A stretch of DNA of 64,000 bases from Anaspis maculata (lineage: Eukaryota; Arthropoda; Insecta; Coleoptera; Scraptiidae): the NCBI GenBank assembly GCA_949128115.1, contig OX421966.1:60695416-60759415 (forward strand). The letters are read 5' to 3'. The notes under the pieces are model-generated. The model did no database searches and was not told where the DNA came from. It worked only from the letters and a program-made list of their open reading frames with translations. Each line of letters starts with the position of its first letter. Within the stretch, counting starts at the first letter, position 1. The position numbers and the translations under genes are program-made. Positions 46,872 through 57,999 of the stretch are shown one piece after another.

Positions 46872-48404
46872 AGAAAACGAAAGATCTATGCAGCATTTGT
46901 GGATTTTAGAAGGGCTTTCGATACAGTTGACCACAGACTTCTCTGGCTAAAATTGTATAGCGTAGGTATCAGTTCAAAAATTATACGTGTGCTTTCAGCA
47001 ATTTATAGTGGCGCGACTATGCAGGTGCGTACTACCGAAGGGTACACCAAGCGTTTTCCTATTAATCAGGGTGTTCTGCAGGGCGAACCTCTAAGTCCGC
47101 TACTTTTCTCATTATTTGTTTCCGACATCAACAGTTTCTTTAATGAGCGGGGGAACACTGGGATAAGTTTGGATGGGTTTAATGATGTAGCAGTTTTATT
47201 ATACGCGGATGATTTGGTTCTGCTGGCGGACTCCCCTGTCGATATGCGGCGCAAACTTCGCATACTGGAGCAATATGCAGATCGCAATAATTTGGAAGTT
47301 AATATTGATAAAACAAAAATTATGTGTTTCAGGAGGGGTGGATTTGTGCATTCAAGCGATGATAGATTTATGTTCGGAAACAAGCCACTGGAGATGGTCG
47401 GTGGGTACACATATCTGGGTGTTAAGTTCACATCCTCTTCTCTTTTTCTTGAATCGGCTAAGGGGGCGGTTACGGCTGGTAAATCTGCAGTGGCTGCTGT
47501 TTTGGGAGTTTTGGCAAGGGCTGGAGTAAATTCATGGCTGACACGGATCAGACTCTATAATGCATTAATTCTTAGTTCAGTAACGCACTGTATAGCTGTA
47601 TGGGGGCTACGCTACGCGGAGCTTATAGAGAGGGTCCAGGTTACATTTTTTAAAAGACTCCTGTCGCTGCCCAGTAACACTCCAGATTATTTGGTGAGGC
47701 TTGAATCTGGTACCGTCAGGTTGAAGTGGTTTATCTTTAAATCTTGTCTCACTTTTTTAATCAAGGTAATTGCTATGCCGGGATATCGGCTACCGAGAAA
47801 ATGCTTCGACAGACTGTTTAAATTGAGCTCTTGGCCACAGAATGACACTAGATATAACTGGGCTTCGCAAGTTGGAGAAATTTTCATCGAAGTGGGGTTT
47901 CCTGAGTTGTGGACCGCGGAGGGATTGCTCTCTGTTGGGCTTTACAAAAACATCTTGCTGGAAAAATATCGCGATCTCTTATTTCAGAAAGATCTTGACG
48001 CACTGGCCAACTCTAGCTTTGCAATGTTTTATAGATCTTTTAGCGTTGAAAAGACTGCTTGTGAATACTTGCAGTCAAACATTCCATTTCACATTGTCCG
48101 GTTTATATCACAGCTGCGCCTTTCCTCAAGAACCTTCGTGAGACTTCGATTCAAGTCTGTTGCCTATTCTATCAACCAGGATGAGAATTGCACTGTTTGT
48201 AACTTGGTAGAGCCCGAAACTATTCCGCATTTGTTGTTCACCTGTCCTATGTACCAGTCAGTTCGCGGAGAGTTTGTGAAAAATTTAAAGGATATCGATG
48301 GCCTTACTCACCTTCTCAGGAGCATAACATATGATTCAGCCAGAAGCCTTTATTATGTTTTTCAAGGTATATTTAAGTTACGCGCTTTTCTTAGAAATGA
48401 GTAG
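46872..48404 (+). CDS. LINE reverse transcriptase, truncated before motif A
   Basis: The LINE-derived frame starts at about 46872 (RKRKIYAAFVDF) and runs 510 codons without a stop. The frame upstream is array sequence read by chance. Motif A AAFVDFRRAFDTVDH is at the very start, then GVLQGEPLSPLLF, motif C LLYADDLVLLA, VNIDKTKIMCF and TYLGVKF, a long C-terminal region, and a C-X2-C-X8-H-X4-C zinc block (CTVC...HLLFTC). No RNase H. The endonuclease and RT fingers are missing. The (TAA)n tail and the zinc block would suit a CR1/L2/Kiri-like or related clade, but I do not assign it. An intact frame indicates recent insertion. Confidence 0.88.
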   Translation, partial: RKRKIYAAFVDFRRAFDTVDHRLLWLKLYSVGISSKIIRVLSAIYSGATMQVRTTEGYTKRFPINQGVLQGEPLSPLLFSLFVSDINSFFNERGNTGISLDGFNDVAVLLYADDLVLLADSPVDMRRKLRILEQYADRNNLEVNIDKTKIMCFRRGGFVHSSDDRFMFGNKPLEMVGGYTYLGVKFTSSSLFLESAKGAVTAGKSAVAAVLGVLARAGVNSWLTRIRLYNALILSSVTHCIAVWGLRYAELIERVQVTFFKRLLSLPSNTPDYLVRLESGTVRLKWFIFKSCLTFLIKVIAMPGYRLPRKCFDRLFKLSSWPQNDTRYNWASQVGEIFIEVGFPELWTAEGLLSVGLYKNILLEKYRDLLFQKDLDALANSSFAMFYRSFSVEKTACEYLQSNIPFHIVRFISQLRLSSRTFVRLRFKSVAYSINQDENCTVCNLVEPETIPHLLFTCPMYQSVRGEFVKNLKDIDGLTHLLRSITYDSARSLYYVFQGIFKLRAFLRNE

Positions 48405-48732
48405 TGAATTTTTGGTTTTTTCTCCTGTGTATTTTCTCAAGTTGTATAAGTTGTATTTTTGACTCTGCTGTACATATTCATTTATTTAATCATTTTTCCT
48501 CGTGTGTATTTTCTTACGTTGTATAAGTTGTATTTTTGATTCTGCTGTACATATCCATTTATTTAATCATTGTGTAATTCAGCTCTCTCGAATTTGGGGT
48601 GGAACGACGATTTTCGTTCTTTTTTTTTATGCTGTTTTCTTTTGTAGTAGACACGTATCGAGTTTATGTTCATGTTATCTTGTCATTGTACATTTTTGTA
48701 TAAAGAGGCAATAAAAGTAATAATAATAATAC
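46872..48732 (+). mobile_element. 5'-truncated LINE inserted in the 456-bp array
   Basis: The array is cut after TTGGA at 46871 and resumes at TACGCTAAGCTTCCGCC after a (TAA)n tail at about 48716-48731. Compared with intact units, about 23 bases of array are missing at the insertion point, so the insertion deleted rather than duplicated its target. Confidence 0.85.
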
Positions 48733-49735
48733 GCTAAGCTTCCGCCAAAGAATCAGCACCAGTTATCACGTCATCGACATACATGTCATCCGTGACGATC
48801 GAAATCTCACCCACCTTTCTTGAATATGGTGGGGAACTGAACCGTTCCATCTCAACTTTTCAAGCTACAGTTCATGGAGCATGATCTTGGCTGTCACAGT
48901 TGAAGGCGCCAGCAATCCCAAAGGATCGAACACTTGAGAAATCTCCGAAAGTATGATTCTTTCTGTCACAGGATTGGCAGACGAGGGAGAAATTGGAAAA
49001 TTTAATCGTTGAACTAAATGTTTCACAACAAACCCAAAATTTTAGTTCTATCTTCCGCGCTGAAGGACAGCATATTGTGATGACGTCGTCATCTGAAATA
49101 GAAAACGACGGAGCCCTTGGTTCTTTGGATAACCATTTACGAAGTGGAAAGCGACCCTGATCTTGGCTATCACAGTTGAAGGCGTCATCAGTCTCAAAGG
49201 ATCGAACACTTGACAAATCTCCGATAGCATGATCTTTTTTGTCACAGGACTCTGGACAGACAAAGAAGAAATTGAAACATTGAAACGGTCGGACTGAAAG
49301 TTCCACAACAAACCCAAGGTTTCAGTTTTATCTTTCTCGCTGAAAAACAGCATATTGTGATGGACGTCGTCATCTGAAACGGAAAGCAACAGAGTCCTTT
49401 GTTCGTTGGATGATCATTTACAAAGTGGAAAACAGTCTTGTTGGAGTACGCTCGATAAAGAACCGCGGATACGCTAAGCTACATCCAAAGAATCAGCATC
49501 AGTTATCACGTCATCGACATACATGTCATCCTTGATAATCGAAATCCCACCCACATTTCTTGAAAATGGTGGGGAACTGAACCGTCCCATCACAACTTTT
49601 CAAGCCACAGTTCATGGAGCATGATCTTGGCTATCATAGTTGAAGGCGCCAGCAATCTCAAAGGATCGAACACTTGAGAAATCTTCGAAAATATGATCCT
49701 TTTTGACACAGGATTGGCAGACCAGGGAGAAATTG
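48733..49735 (-). repeat. 456-bp array, last segment with a fused partial unit
   Basis: Unit markers at 48808 and 49548 are 740 bp apart instead of 456. At about 49157 the sequence jumps from GAAGTGGAAAGCGACCCT to GATCTTGGCTATCACAG, points that are far apart in the normal unit. That is a rearrangement junction joining two partial units. The array ends at about 49735. Confidence 0.85.
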
Positions 49736-49739
49736 AAGA

Positions 49740-50215
49740 TTTTTATCTTGACCTTTCTCTAGGTCTTTCTGGAACCCTATCCCCTATCAGTTCGAGGGAA
49801 CTTAGGCTTTTTCTATTGGATCTCACCTTGAAGCTGTTTTTTATCTTTCGATTTTAATGACTACGATTTTCTTTTAATTGAATAGAACTCTGTGTTCGCC
49901 AATTTTGCATCACTTTCTATACCTTGCCATACGAGATTCAAGTTGTATTTTAGCGTTTTTGATTTGTTTTTGTCTCCGAAGAGCTTTGTTTTATAGAAAG
50001 CCTTTCTGAAACCGCACAAATCTTTAGTTTATCTTTAAGGCTTGAGGTTTAATATTTTGGAATATCCATTTTTTTCAGATTCATATTTAGAGATTCTGTC
50101 CCTACTATTCAGAAATGAACGAGCTCTGACGCCAATAATTTTGTTCTGCTTGGGTATTTGGACTTCAGATTTAATTTTTTAAAGGTATTTTCCCTTCGCA
50201 GTTTTGGTTTTAGAA
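49740..50215. repeat. Probable inverted patch of the degenerate satellite
   Basis: CTTTCTCTAGGTCTTTCTGG is the reverse complement of the satellite phrase CCAGAAAGACCTAGAAAAAG, apart from one base. TTCGAGGGAACTTAGGCTTT also fits. Heavily decayed. Confidence 0.4.
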
Positions 50216-51347
50216 ATTGATTAATGATCAGTCATCTTCGAAAAACGGTATCCGTCACGAGTCTCTAGTGAAAAGCGTTACAAGCATCATCAAGCACAGC
50301 TCCTCTCCTCACTGCCAGTCCTCTTTTTCTCGTTATCTTTATCGGAAACTTGTTTGCCGATGTTGGAGGACAATAATGCAAAGTAAGGGGTTTAAAAATA
50401 AAAAGAAAAACGGTCATCACATTATGCACACCACCATATTCAGCACATAAGGGTGCGTGTGTGATAAAAACGTTGAAGATCTCTCACCTCCATCAACCGA
50501 ACCGACTTTTCAAACCGCTGATAAATCGCTGTCGATTTTTCAAGAGGGCACTTCGAAGACAGGTTTCACTCCCTTGCGAGTAACTACTCGCATACATTGT
50601 GCTTAAATACAAAATTAATTGAACCACTTAAAATTCATAAACGCCAAATAAAGAAGAAAAAACGTATCCACAACTTAATCTTGTGTGCCACAAACAGTTT
50701 TAATAACTCATAATTTAAACGCACAAGTGGTTGTGCTGTAGTGATCCTAAAAAGAAAAAGAATAATATGAGCCAAATGATTAATTAACCTACTTATTTAT
50801 ACAAAACGAAGTGGGCGAAAAAAAAGTACCATCAGTAAAAATACGGCTATTATCAAGTGGTGGTTTGTATATATGGGAACAACACAGTGGGAATAGTAGA
50901 ACCGCAGGTAGAACACACTAAAAGGACATTTTCTTTTTATCGGTCCCTCGTATACGTCAACTATAAAGTGCGTAAATTCCAGCATAAAGAAGGGTGGCGG
51001 TGGCCTTCTTATACGCCCGTTTCATTCAATCCGATAAAATAAAATCCTTTTTTTATATGCTCGACACGCCGGGTGAAATCCCGTCCTTACGATTCATAAT
51101 TTTTTCATTCGGTATTGATATGTTCGCTCGTAAAAACCACAAGTCTGCCATGCCACACCACCGCACACGCACACTTTGCTGCCACTGCTGCCAACTGGCG
51201 TATAACCCCCTTAAAGACCCTCGTGATGCCAAGTCTGCGGGCCTCGGCGATAAATGTTTAAGAATTTCCAATCTCTCTTCCACTTTTGGCTCAGTTTCAA
51301 TATTAAAGGCGCGCAACCTTTAACAATGATTTTTTGTTTTGTTCCAG
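50216..51347. other. Apparently single-copy DNA, possible intron
   Basis: No domain was recognised. It ends in a T-rich run and a consensus CAG acceptor, so it may be intronic. Confidence 0.35.
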
Positions 51348-51423
51348 ATTCGTGACGCACACAGAAATGAAGGATTTCAAAGTTCCGTCGCATCAGGATT
51401 ATCCATCTTTGTGGATTTAATAG
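51348..51423 (+). CDS. Candidate internal coding exon (76 bp)
   Basis: Preceded by the pyrimidine-rich acceptor TTTTTTGTTTTGTTCCAG and followed by a near-consensus donor TAG/GTAAGTG. In the first frame it reads IRDAHRNEGFQSSVASGLS then IFVDLI with no stop; the second frame stops only at its end and the third at once. The splice signals are the best in the window outside the MADF-BESS gene. I do not recognise the peptide, and no partner exon is identified, so a chance pairing of sites is possible. Confidence 0.35.
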
Positions 51424-52421
51424 GTAAGTGAATCCTTGCTGGTTGCTGGTGCTGTATATTTAGGTACAGGATGTTTGAAATATGACCACTGGTCGATTAT
51501 AGGTGATTTGCACCTAAATTTGATCGGACTAATTGAGATCTATCAAAATTGATCCGATTCTAATGAAACTTGTTAGAGAACTAAAAAAGTCTTAACTGTA
51601 AAATAGAAATTGTAGAACTTTTGTTTGATTAAATTTCGATACTATTCAAGCTCAGCATGTTCAGTAATAATGGAAATGCACGATTGTAGACTCGCAGGTA
51701 AACTCGTTTCTGTTTTAACCAATCTCGTGTCCAGAACGGTATTTTTATGCGAGATTTGAATAACGGATACGAATTTCAATCACCCTGTAGAGGGGAAAAG
51801 ACCACCTCTGAAAAATGTAAAAAGAGAAAAGTTTTTGGTCTTGATGTATGGTAGACGGTCCCATAATTCATGCGCTCCATCCCCACCGGCCCTGGAATTT
51901 GAATTTATGACATTGTTCGCGGACGGCGACACATTTTTGATACTCTGCCACACCATATCGGGGATATCACCTCCCTCTCTCCTGCCCCCTCCCCCGTATT
52001 TCCTCCCCCGCATTGCACTCCAACAAACCCCCGTTCAGCAGGGATGGATCGAGGAACGACGATCGTTTTTCCTCGACACCGTTTTAGGTATTCACTTTTT
52101 CAAGCACGTATCAAACTAAACTCGAATTGAATAAAAAATCTGCTCTGATGGCACCACGATATTTATTGACTAGTTTCCAGGATTCTTTAAAGTTTTTTTG
52201 AGGCGTCCCTTCCGGTTGGAAGTTGGAGCTTGATTGCAAAATTCAAAAAAAATCGCAGCATCTTGAAACCAGTCCATCCCCCACCTTACAGTGTGTCTAA
52301 TAGGAAGCCTCACCCAAAAAAAAAGGTCTTCGCAGCAATAAATCATTTTGGTACATTATTACAAAAAGTACACATAAAACATGTACACACATAGTGCGAG
52401 CGCTAAGAGCCAAAATCGGGA
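51424..52421. other. No gene seen
   Basis: A pyrimidine-rich patch lies at about 51960-52010. No supported coding sequence. Confidence 0.4.
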
Positions 52422-52724
52422 TGAACCTTGCAAATGGTGATGAAAGCATGAAATTCGGTACCACATACTCAAAATGAGCACCTCTCTTAGATAAGAGGTG
52501 GAGCCACGCCGAATTTTCACCGGAAGGGGGCTCGATGGGCTCCTGAAAGTTTAAGGTGCTAGGGCTCCCACCAAACCGCTTATCAGTTCGTTTTATCAAT
52601 TAAAAAGGAAACTCATGAATATATCGTAAAAATTTACGACGTTTATCGCCTTGTCCCGGGAATTTTTCATGATGAAAAAAAAAAAGTTCTTCGGCAGAAC
52701 ACACAAATTGGTTTTATTTTATTT

Positions 52725-53051
52725 TCACCTACAAAGAATTAATAAGGAGATGTGCAACACGTTGTTTCCCACAAATTCGTAGCCTCTGAATTCGTTTGTG
52801 GAGTCAAAACTTTGATGGTGTATCTTCTTGAAGAGGGGCATTCCAAAGAGTAAGCTATTTTCAACACTAAGTTCATACAGAATTTTTTCAATGTTCTGAA
52901 TTGAAATTACTGAATTCCTTCCAGCAATGCATACCCTGAACCCTTCTTTGGGAGTACCGCGTGCGATTGAACGTGGAGTAAGTCCTGAAACACTATCAGA
53001 ATTTTTCTTCTGTGATGCTACTATCCACTCTCGACCGGGGCAATTAGGTTC
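52725..53051 (-). CDS. Unrecognised 108-residue frame, left arm
   Basis: Reads outward from the loop, from after a TAA at 53052 to the TGA at 52725. Blocks: CPGREWIVASQKK, GLTPRSIARGTPKEGF, VCIAGRNSV, NIEKILYELSVENSLLFG, MPLFKKIHH, GYEFVGNNVLHISLLIL. The first ATG is in the MPLFKK block, so the true start is unknown or lies outside the repeat. AATAAA words follow the stop. No known domain is recognised. It may be the tail of a mobile-element gene. Confidence 0.4.
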   Translation of the reverse strand, partial: EPNCPGREWIVASQKKNSDSVSGLTPRSIARGTPKEGFRVCIAGRNSVISIQNIEKILYELSVENSLLFGMPLFKKIHHQSFDSTNEFRGYEFVGNNVLHISLLILCR

Positions 53052-53176
53052 TTACACAGCATGCGCGGAGTGTATACACGTTATTTCAATATTATGACAC
53101 AATTTCAATCATCAAAAATTTGACTGAACCGAGAAAATACCCTGCATCGTGTATACACTCCGCGCATGCTGTGTAA

Positions 53177-53503
53177 GAACCTAATTGCCCCGGTCGAGAG
53201 TGGATAGTAGCATCACAGAAGAAAAATTCTGATAGTGTTTCAGGACTTACTCCACGTTCAATCGCACGCGGTACTCCCAAAGAAGGGTTCAGGGTATGCA
53301 TTGCTGGAAGGAATTCAGTAATTTCAATTCAGAACATTGAAAAAATTCTGTATGAACTTAGTGTTGAAAATAGCTTACTCTTTGGAATGCCCCTCTTCAA
53401 GAAGATACACCATCAAAGTTTTGACTCCACAAACGAATCCAGAGGCTACGAATTTGTGGGAAACAACGTGTTGCACATCTCCTTATTAATTCTTTGTAGG
53501 TGA
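53177..53503 (+). CDS. Unrecognised 108-residue frame, right arm
   Basis: Mirror copy of the left-arm frame, same length, opposite strand, with one noticed replacement near the end (FSTNES region). It aligns without gaps to the frame at 8740-9033. The three copies prove a repeat family with an intact frame, not a function. Confidence 0.4.
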   Translation, partial: EPNCPGREWIVASQKKNSDSVSGLTPRSIARGTPKEGFRVCIAGRNSVISIQNIEKILYELSVENSLLFGMPLFKKIHHQSFDSTNESRGYEFVGNNVLHISLLILCR

Positions 53504-53805
53504 AAATAAAATAAAACCAATTTGTGTGTTCTGCCGAAGAACTTATTTTTTTTCATCATGAAAAATTCCCGGGACAAGGCGATAAACGTCGTAAATTTTC
53601 ACGATATATTCATGAGTTTCCTTTTTAATTGATAAAACGAACTGATAAGCGGTTTGGTGGGAGCTCTAGCACCTTAAACTTTCAGGAGCCCCCCGAGCCC
53701 CCTTCTGGTGAAAATTCGGCGTGGCTCCACCTCTTATCTAAGAGAGGTGCTCATTTTGAGTATGTGTACCGAATTTCATTCTTTCATCACCATTTGCAAG
53801 GTTCA

Positions 53806-55064
53806 TTCACCTAGTGCCCCCACTAACATACAATAAGTATCGTTATTGTTTTGTTGTTAGCTTGGAAACTGTTTGAAACTTGCTTAGCAAAAAAATAATA
53901 ATGATGGTACCAACTCTGAAACTTCAATGAAGTGATATCGAAACATATTTGCCAAATGTGACCTGAGATAAAATAAGTAGTCAATAATGCAGAAAAAAGG
54001 AATGAAAGGAAAATAGAAACTGTATGTGACACGTAAGAATACCCCTCATCTGCGATTTGCGGTAAAAATGGGAGATTATTAAACTAATTTGAAAGTTTGA
54101 AAGACACGAGCTGAGAGCAAATGTTTGGAAAAGGACTTTTTCGATGTTTAAATTAGGGGTGAATAGTTTTATTTCCATCATACCTGTTTTACGTTAATAC
54201 CATTGTACTGTTGAGAGCGGTCTTAGCCCCATAACTCGGTTAGCCTGAACGGGTGTCTTGTTTTTTTTTTGTAAAGAGCAAATATCTGATTGTTTCTGTA
54301 AAAGCTCAGCTTAATACGAAAAATGCCCACCTCAGTAGTAATATAGTGCATTTTGCATAGTAAATATGAGTGGCATGCGCCCACCACTTCTTTACAGTTG
54401 TTGGTTGCGCCAGAAAAAAAATACATATCTGAAGAACTAAGTCCTAGATTAAAATTTTTTGTTTTATTTTTTTTGCAATACTTTGACCCAAATTACTTTG
54501 CTGGTTGTATATAGAAAACTGTGAAAACAAAAATTTCCCTCGCTGACTGAAAATCATGATGCATTCATAGCCGATGAAAATGTTTAAAAACCTTATGAAT
54601 AAATAATAAACCATTGTTTCTCAATCGCTGTCACACTGTAACAAAGGTCTGGATATGTACTTCAATTTTAAAAAATAAATAGGCACAAAGCTTCATTAGA
54701 TCGAAAGATATGATGATATAAATTTGGTAAATATGCGTTTTTCCTATTTTAAATGAGTTTCGCGATTTATGCATCCTTTATTATTGTAAAAGATTGTTTA
54801 TGTTTAACCGATCATCTTTAAACGTCGTCGGTATCAACCCGCAATAGTCAAGATTCGATTAACAAAAGAATGAACTTGATATGTTCAACCGATCGGAAGC
54901 TACGTAGGATTTAGGTAAATTTTGTTAGGTAACGAGGAACGAGAAACGAGGGAAAAAATATCACGAAAGAAAAACAACAAAAAAAGCGGTCACAAATAGC
55001 TTCCGCCACTACGTTTGGCGAGGCTTAAAAACCTTCTCCAGGGTTCCAACTTTAAGGTGCTATA
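53806..55064. other. No gene seen
   Basis: AT-rich, without domains or a repeat relationship inside the window. Confidence 0.4.
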
Positions 55065-55733
55065 ACTCAGCGGGTCAGCATTTTCCCCCTATATAAACTT
55101 CCAACTCTTGAGAAATAGACTTTCCATCGAAAACAGGTCGATTTCCATTTCAACGGGTTCATCCAAGACATACGTATGGCCAAATTCGACGTATTTGTGA
55201 AAAAAATAACCACCCTCTCGCCACCACCCTTCTCACAATAATTGAAGGGAAGGTTTTTCCCTAATCACTCACTATTCCTGAGAAATATATTCTTCTAGCA
55301 AAAACAGGTCGATATTGAACTCGAGGGGCACATCTAAAACACGTATTTTCAATTTCTATCTTCAACCCCTTCGCCCCCACCCTACCTTACTTCAAAGTTT
55401 CAAATAGCATTACTTTTCTTGTGATGCATTAAATTTAAGGTGAGAAATTCCGCTCTCTGCTAAATACAATTGCAACATTTTTAAAGCAGTCCCTAACCCT
55501 AGAGTAGGTTGGTGGCGAAGAGGTTGAAGATAAAAATTTGAAAATACGTGTTTCATATGTCCTCCTCGAATTGAATATCGACCTGTTTTTGCTAGAGAAT
55601 CTATTTCTCAGGAATCGTGAGTAATTAGGGGAAAACTTCCCTTCAATTGTGAGGAGGGCTGGGGGTGGCGAAGGGCGAGGGGGTGGTTTTAATTTTTCAA
55701 AAATACGTTGGATTTGGCCATATGTGTCTTATA

Positions 55734-55870
55734 GCTGTATTACACCACACAATTTCTTGTACAATTTGTTGTACAATCTGCCAAAATAGTGTCAAAAAAC
55801 AATGAACTTGATTGTTGATTTGACAGATTGTTCAAGAAATTGTACAAGAAATTGTGCAGTGTAATACAGC
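55734..55870. mobile_element. 137-bp MITE nested in the palindrome
   Basis: TIRs GCTGTATTACAC / GTGTAATACAGC, extended by paired AAATTGTACAAGAAATTGT-type blocks. TA lies on both sides (55732-55733 and 55871-55872). Removing it restores continuity with the opposite arm. Confidence 0.92.
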
Positions 55871-55947
55871 TATTAGATGAACCCGTTAAAATAAAAATCG
55901 ACCTGTTTTTGCTGGAAAGTTTATTTCTCAAGAATTGGAAGTTTATA

Positions 55948-57999
55948 CAGGATGTTTCAAAAAGTATGTGCCATACGTGAATGGCAGATGGAGGATGTCA
56001 AGGCGAGTTGAGATCAAGAAGAAAATTTTTTTTTTGGCGATCGGTCTCGAAGATACAGGGTGTTTTGTTCTTTGTCAACAATTTACAATAAGCGATATCT
56101 CTGGAGCGGTTTGATATAAATGAATGAAATTTACCTGTCACATTTCTCTGCTGGTACTTAATCAAATGCCATAGCAAGTAGAAAAAAAATCAGGTCCGGA
56201 CTTGAAAAAAAAGTTTTTGAGTTTGCCTGTCAAAAAGTACATTTTTTGAGCGGATTCCGGAAAAAACACTATCATATTTGGAAAGCTCAGGAAAAATGCT
56301 ACAAGAGTAACTGTTCAATTTTCACGGCACACTCAAAATCATCCGACAAAGAAATTGAGAAACAACTCATACCAGTGTTACTATTCAAAGTGAAATTTTT
56401 AATAGGCGTAATAATGGATACAATTTGGTACGATCACTGCAGATTCTTTAGTTCTATCATATCTTTCACTAAGACTCGACATGCCTCACAAGGGAAGACA
56501 TTTCTAAAAAAAAATCTCGAGAAAACCAAAATTCTCGCCAGAGTTGCACTGTTACAATTTCGTTCTTTTGTTTCATTCAAATTTATTTGGATATGCAGAG
56601 TTCACAGATTTTTGTTGAAATTGTTAGCACATTTGGCCGGAATAATCAGTTTTCTTAGTAGGTACCTTATTTGACCATGCAAAGAATTAAATAAGAGAGA
56701 GTTCCATCATTTCTTATACCACAAAATATTCGCTTGTTTATGTTATACCTACCTAGTTCACCTAGGTGTCTTTATTTTTTTTGAAACATTTATGGTTGTG
56801 TTGTCAGTTGTGTTACAAGTTGTTTGTTCGGTCCAAATAAATCCTCGCAAACAAAATGGCCAACCGATTTACAAACGCTGAATTCGCCGATATTATTTTC
56901 GTGTGTGGGTTCTGCGATGGCAACGGGAGATCCGCCAAAGGGAATACGAGCTAAGATATCCAGGTGTACCATCTCGAAACACGTTTGGAAGAATTTTTCA
57001 ATACAGTCGTGAACATAGGAGATTCCCCGGAACTGCTGTTGTAGCTGTACCTCCGAGAAACATCGAACGACCGAGAGTGGATGCCCAGGAAGAAATTCTG
57101 AAGATGGCAGTGGAAGATCCTTCCATAAACACGAGAAGGATAGGACATGCCCTTGGTATTCCCCATGCTCGTGCATGGAGAGGATCAAAAAGCGAAAGCT
57201 TGTATCCTTACCACCTGCAGAAGGTGCAGCAACTAGAGCCAAATTATTCAGCCCCGAACGCCTCATCTTTTGGAGATGGATTGTGAACCATCCACGAACT
57301 GTACCTCGAATTTTATTCACAGATGAGGCCCAGTTTACAAGGGACGGCGTTACTAATTGCCGAAACTCGCACATTTGGGCGCAGGAAAATCCCCATGCTG
57401 CATGCTGGCGAGAATTTTGGTTTTCTTGAGATTTTTTTTTAGAAATGTCTTCCCTTGTGAGACATGTCGAGTCTTAGTGAAAGATATGATAGAACTGAGG
57501 AATCTGCAGTGATCGTACCGAATTGCATCCATTATTGCGCCTAATAAAAATTTCACTCTGAATAGTAACACTGGTATGAGTTCTTTCTCAATTTCTTTGT
57601 CGGATGACTTCAAGTGTGCCGTGAAAATTGAACAGTCACTCTTGTAGCATTTTTCCTGAGCTTTCCAGATATGGTAGTGTTTTTTCCGAAATCCGCTCAG
57701 AAAATGTATTTTTTGATAGGCAAACTCAAAAACTTTTTTTTTCGAGTCCGGACCTGATTTTTTTTCTACCTGCTATGGCATTTGATCAAGTACCATCAGA
57801 GGGATGTGACAGGTGAATTTCATTTGTTTATATCAAACCGCTCCAGAGATATCACTTATTGTAAATTGTGACCAAAGAACAAAACACCCTGTATCTTCGA
57901 GACCGATCGCCAAAAAAAATTTTCTCTTCTTGATCTCAACTCGCCTTGACATCCTCCATCTGCCATTCACGTATGGCACATACTTTTTGAAACACCCTG
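55948..57999 (+). mobile_element. 2.05-kb Tc1/mariner-like transposon with 595-bp TIRs
   Basis: Left TIR 55948-56541 starts CAGGATGTTTCAAAAAGTAT; right TIR 57405-57999 ends with the inverse, AAACACCCTG. TA flanks both ends (55946-55947 and 58000-58001). The arms stay similar along their full length, so a frame of about 85 residues (KSSDKEIEKQLIPVLLF block) is mirrored in both. Between the arms lies a broken transposase gene. Confidence 0.92.
56856..57429 (+). pseudogene. DUF4817/DDE transposase, frameshifted and truncated
   Basis: Starts MANRFTNAEFADIIF, the N-terminal helix-turn-helix module (DUF4817) seen in many insect transposase-like proteins. The frame changes at about 56938 to REYELRYPGVPSRNTFGRIF and RPRVDAQEEILKMAVEDPS, then again at about 57240 to ERLIFWRWIVNHPRT and ILFTDEAQFTRDGV. 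The last holds the first acid expected of a DDE/DDD catalytic triad. The frame then runs into the right TIR at 57405, so the other catalytic acids are absent. The copy is non-autonomous. Confidence 0.85.

Larger units (their letters stand above)
52422..53805. mobile_element. 1.38-kb near-perfect palindrome
   Basis: Left arm 52422-53080, right arm 53148-53805, loop 67 bp. Over the long stretches I compared, the arms differ at only about one base per hundred, much closer than either is to the single-arm copy at 8740-9357. Outside the arms the right side continues to CCTAGTGCCCCCACTAA like the 9.3-kb copy, while the left side diverges. Each arm carries one copy of a 108-residue open frame. Confidence 0.92.

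Noticed and set aside
56246..56674. 142-codon frame in the left TIR of the 2-kb transposon
   Set aside because: Its core is mirrored in the right TIR and it has no catalytic motif, so it is TIR sequence rather than a second gene.
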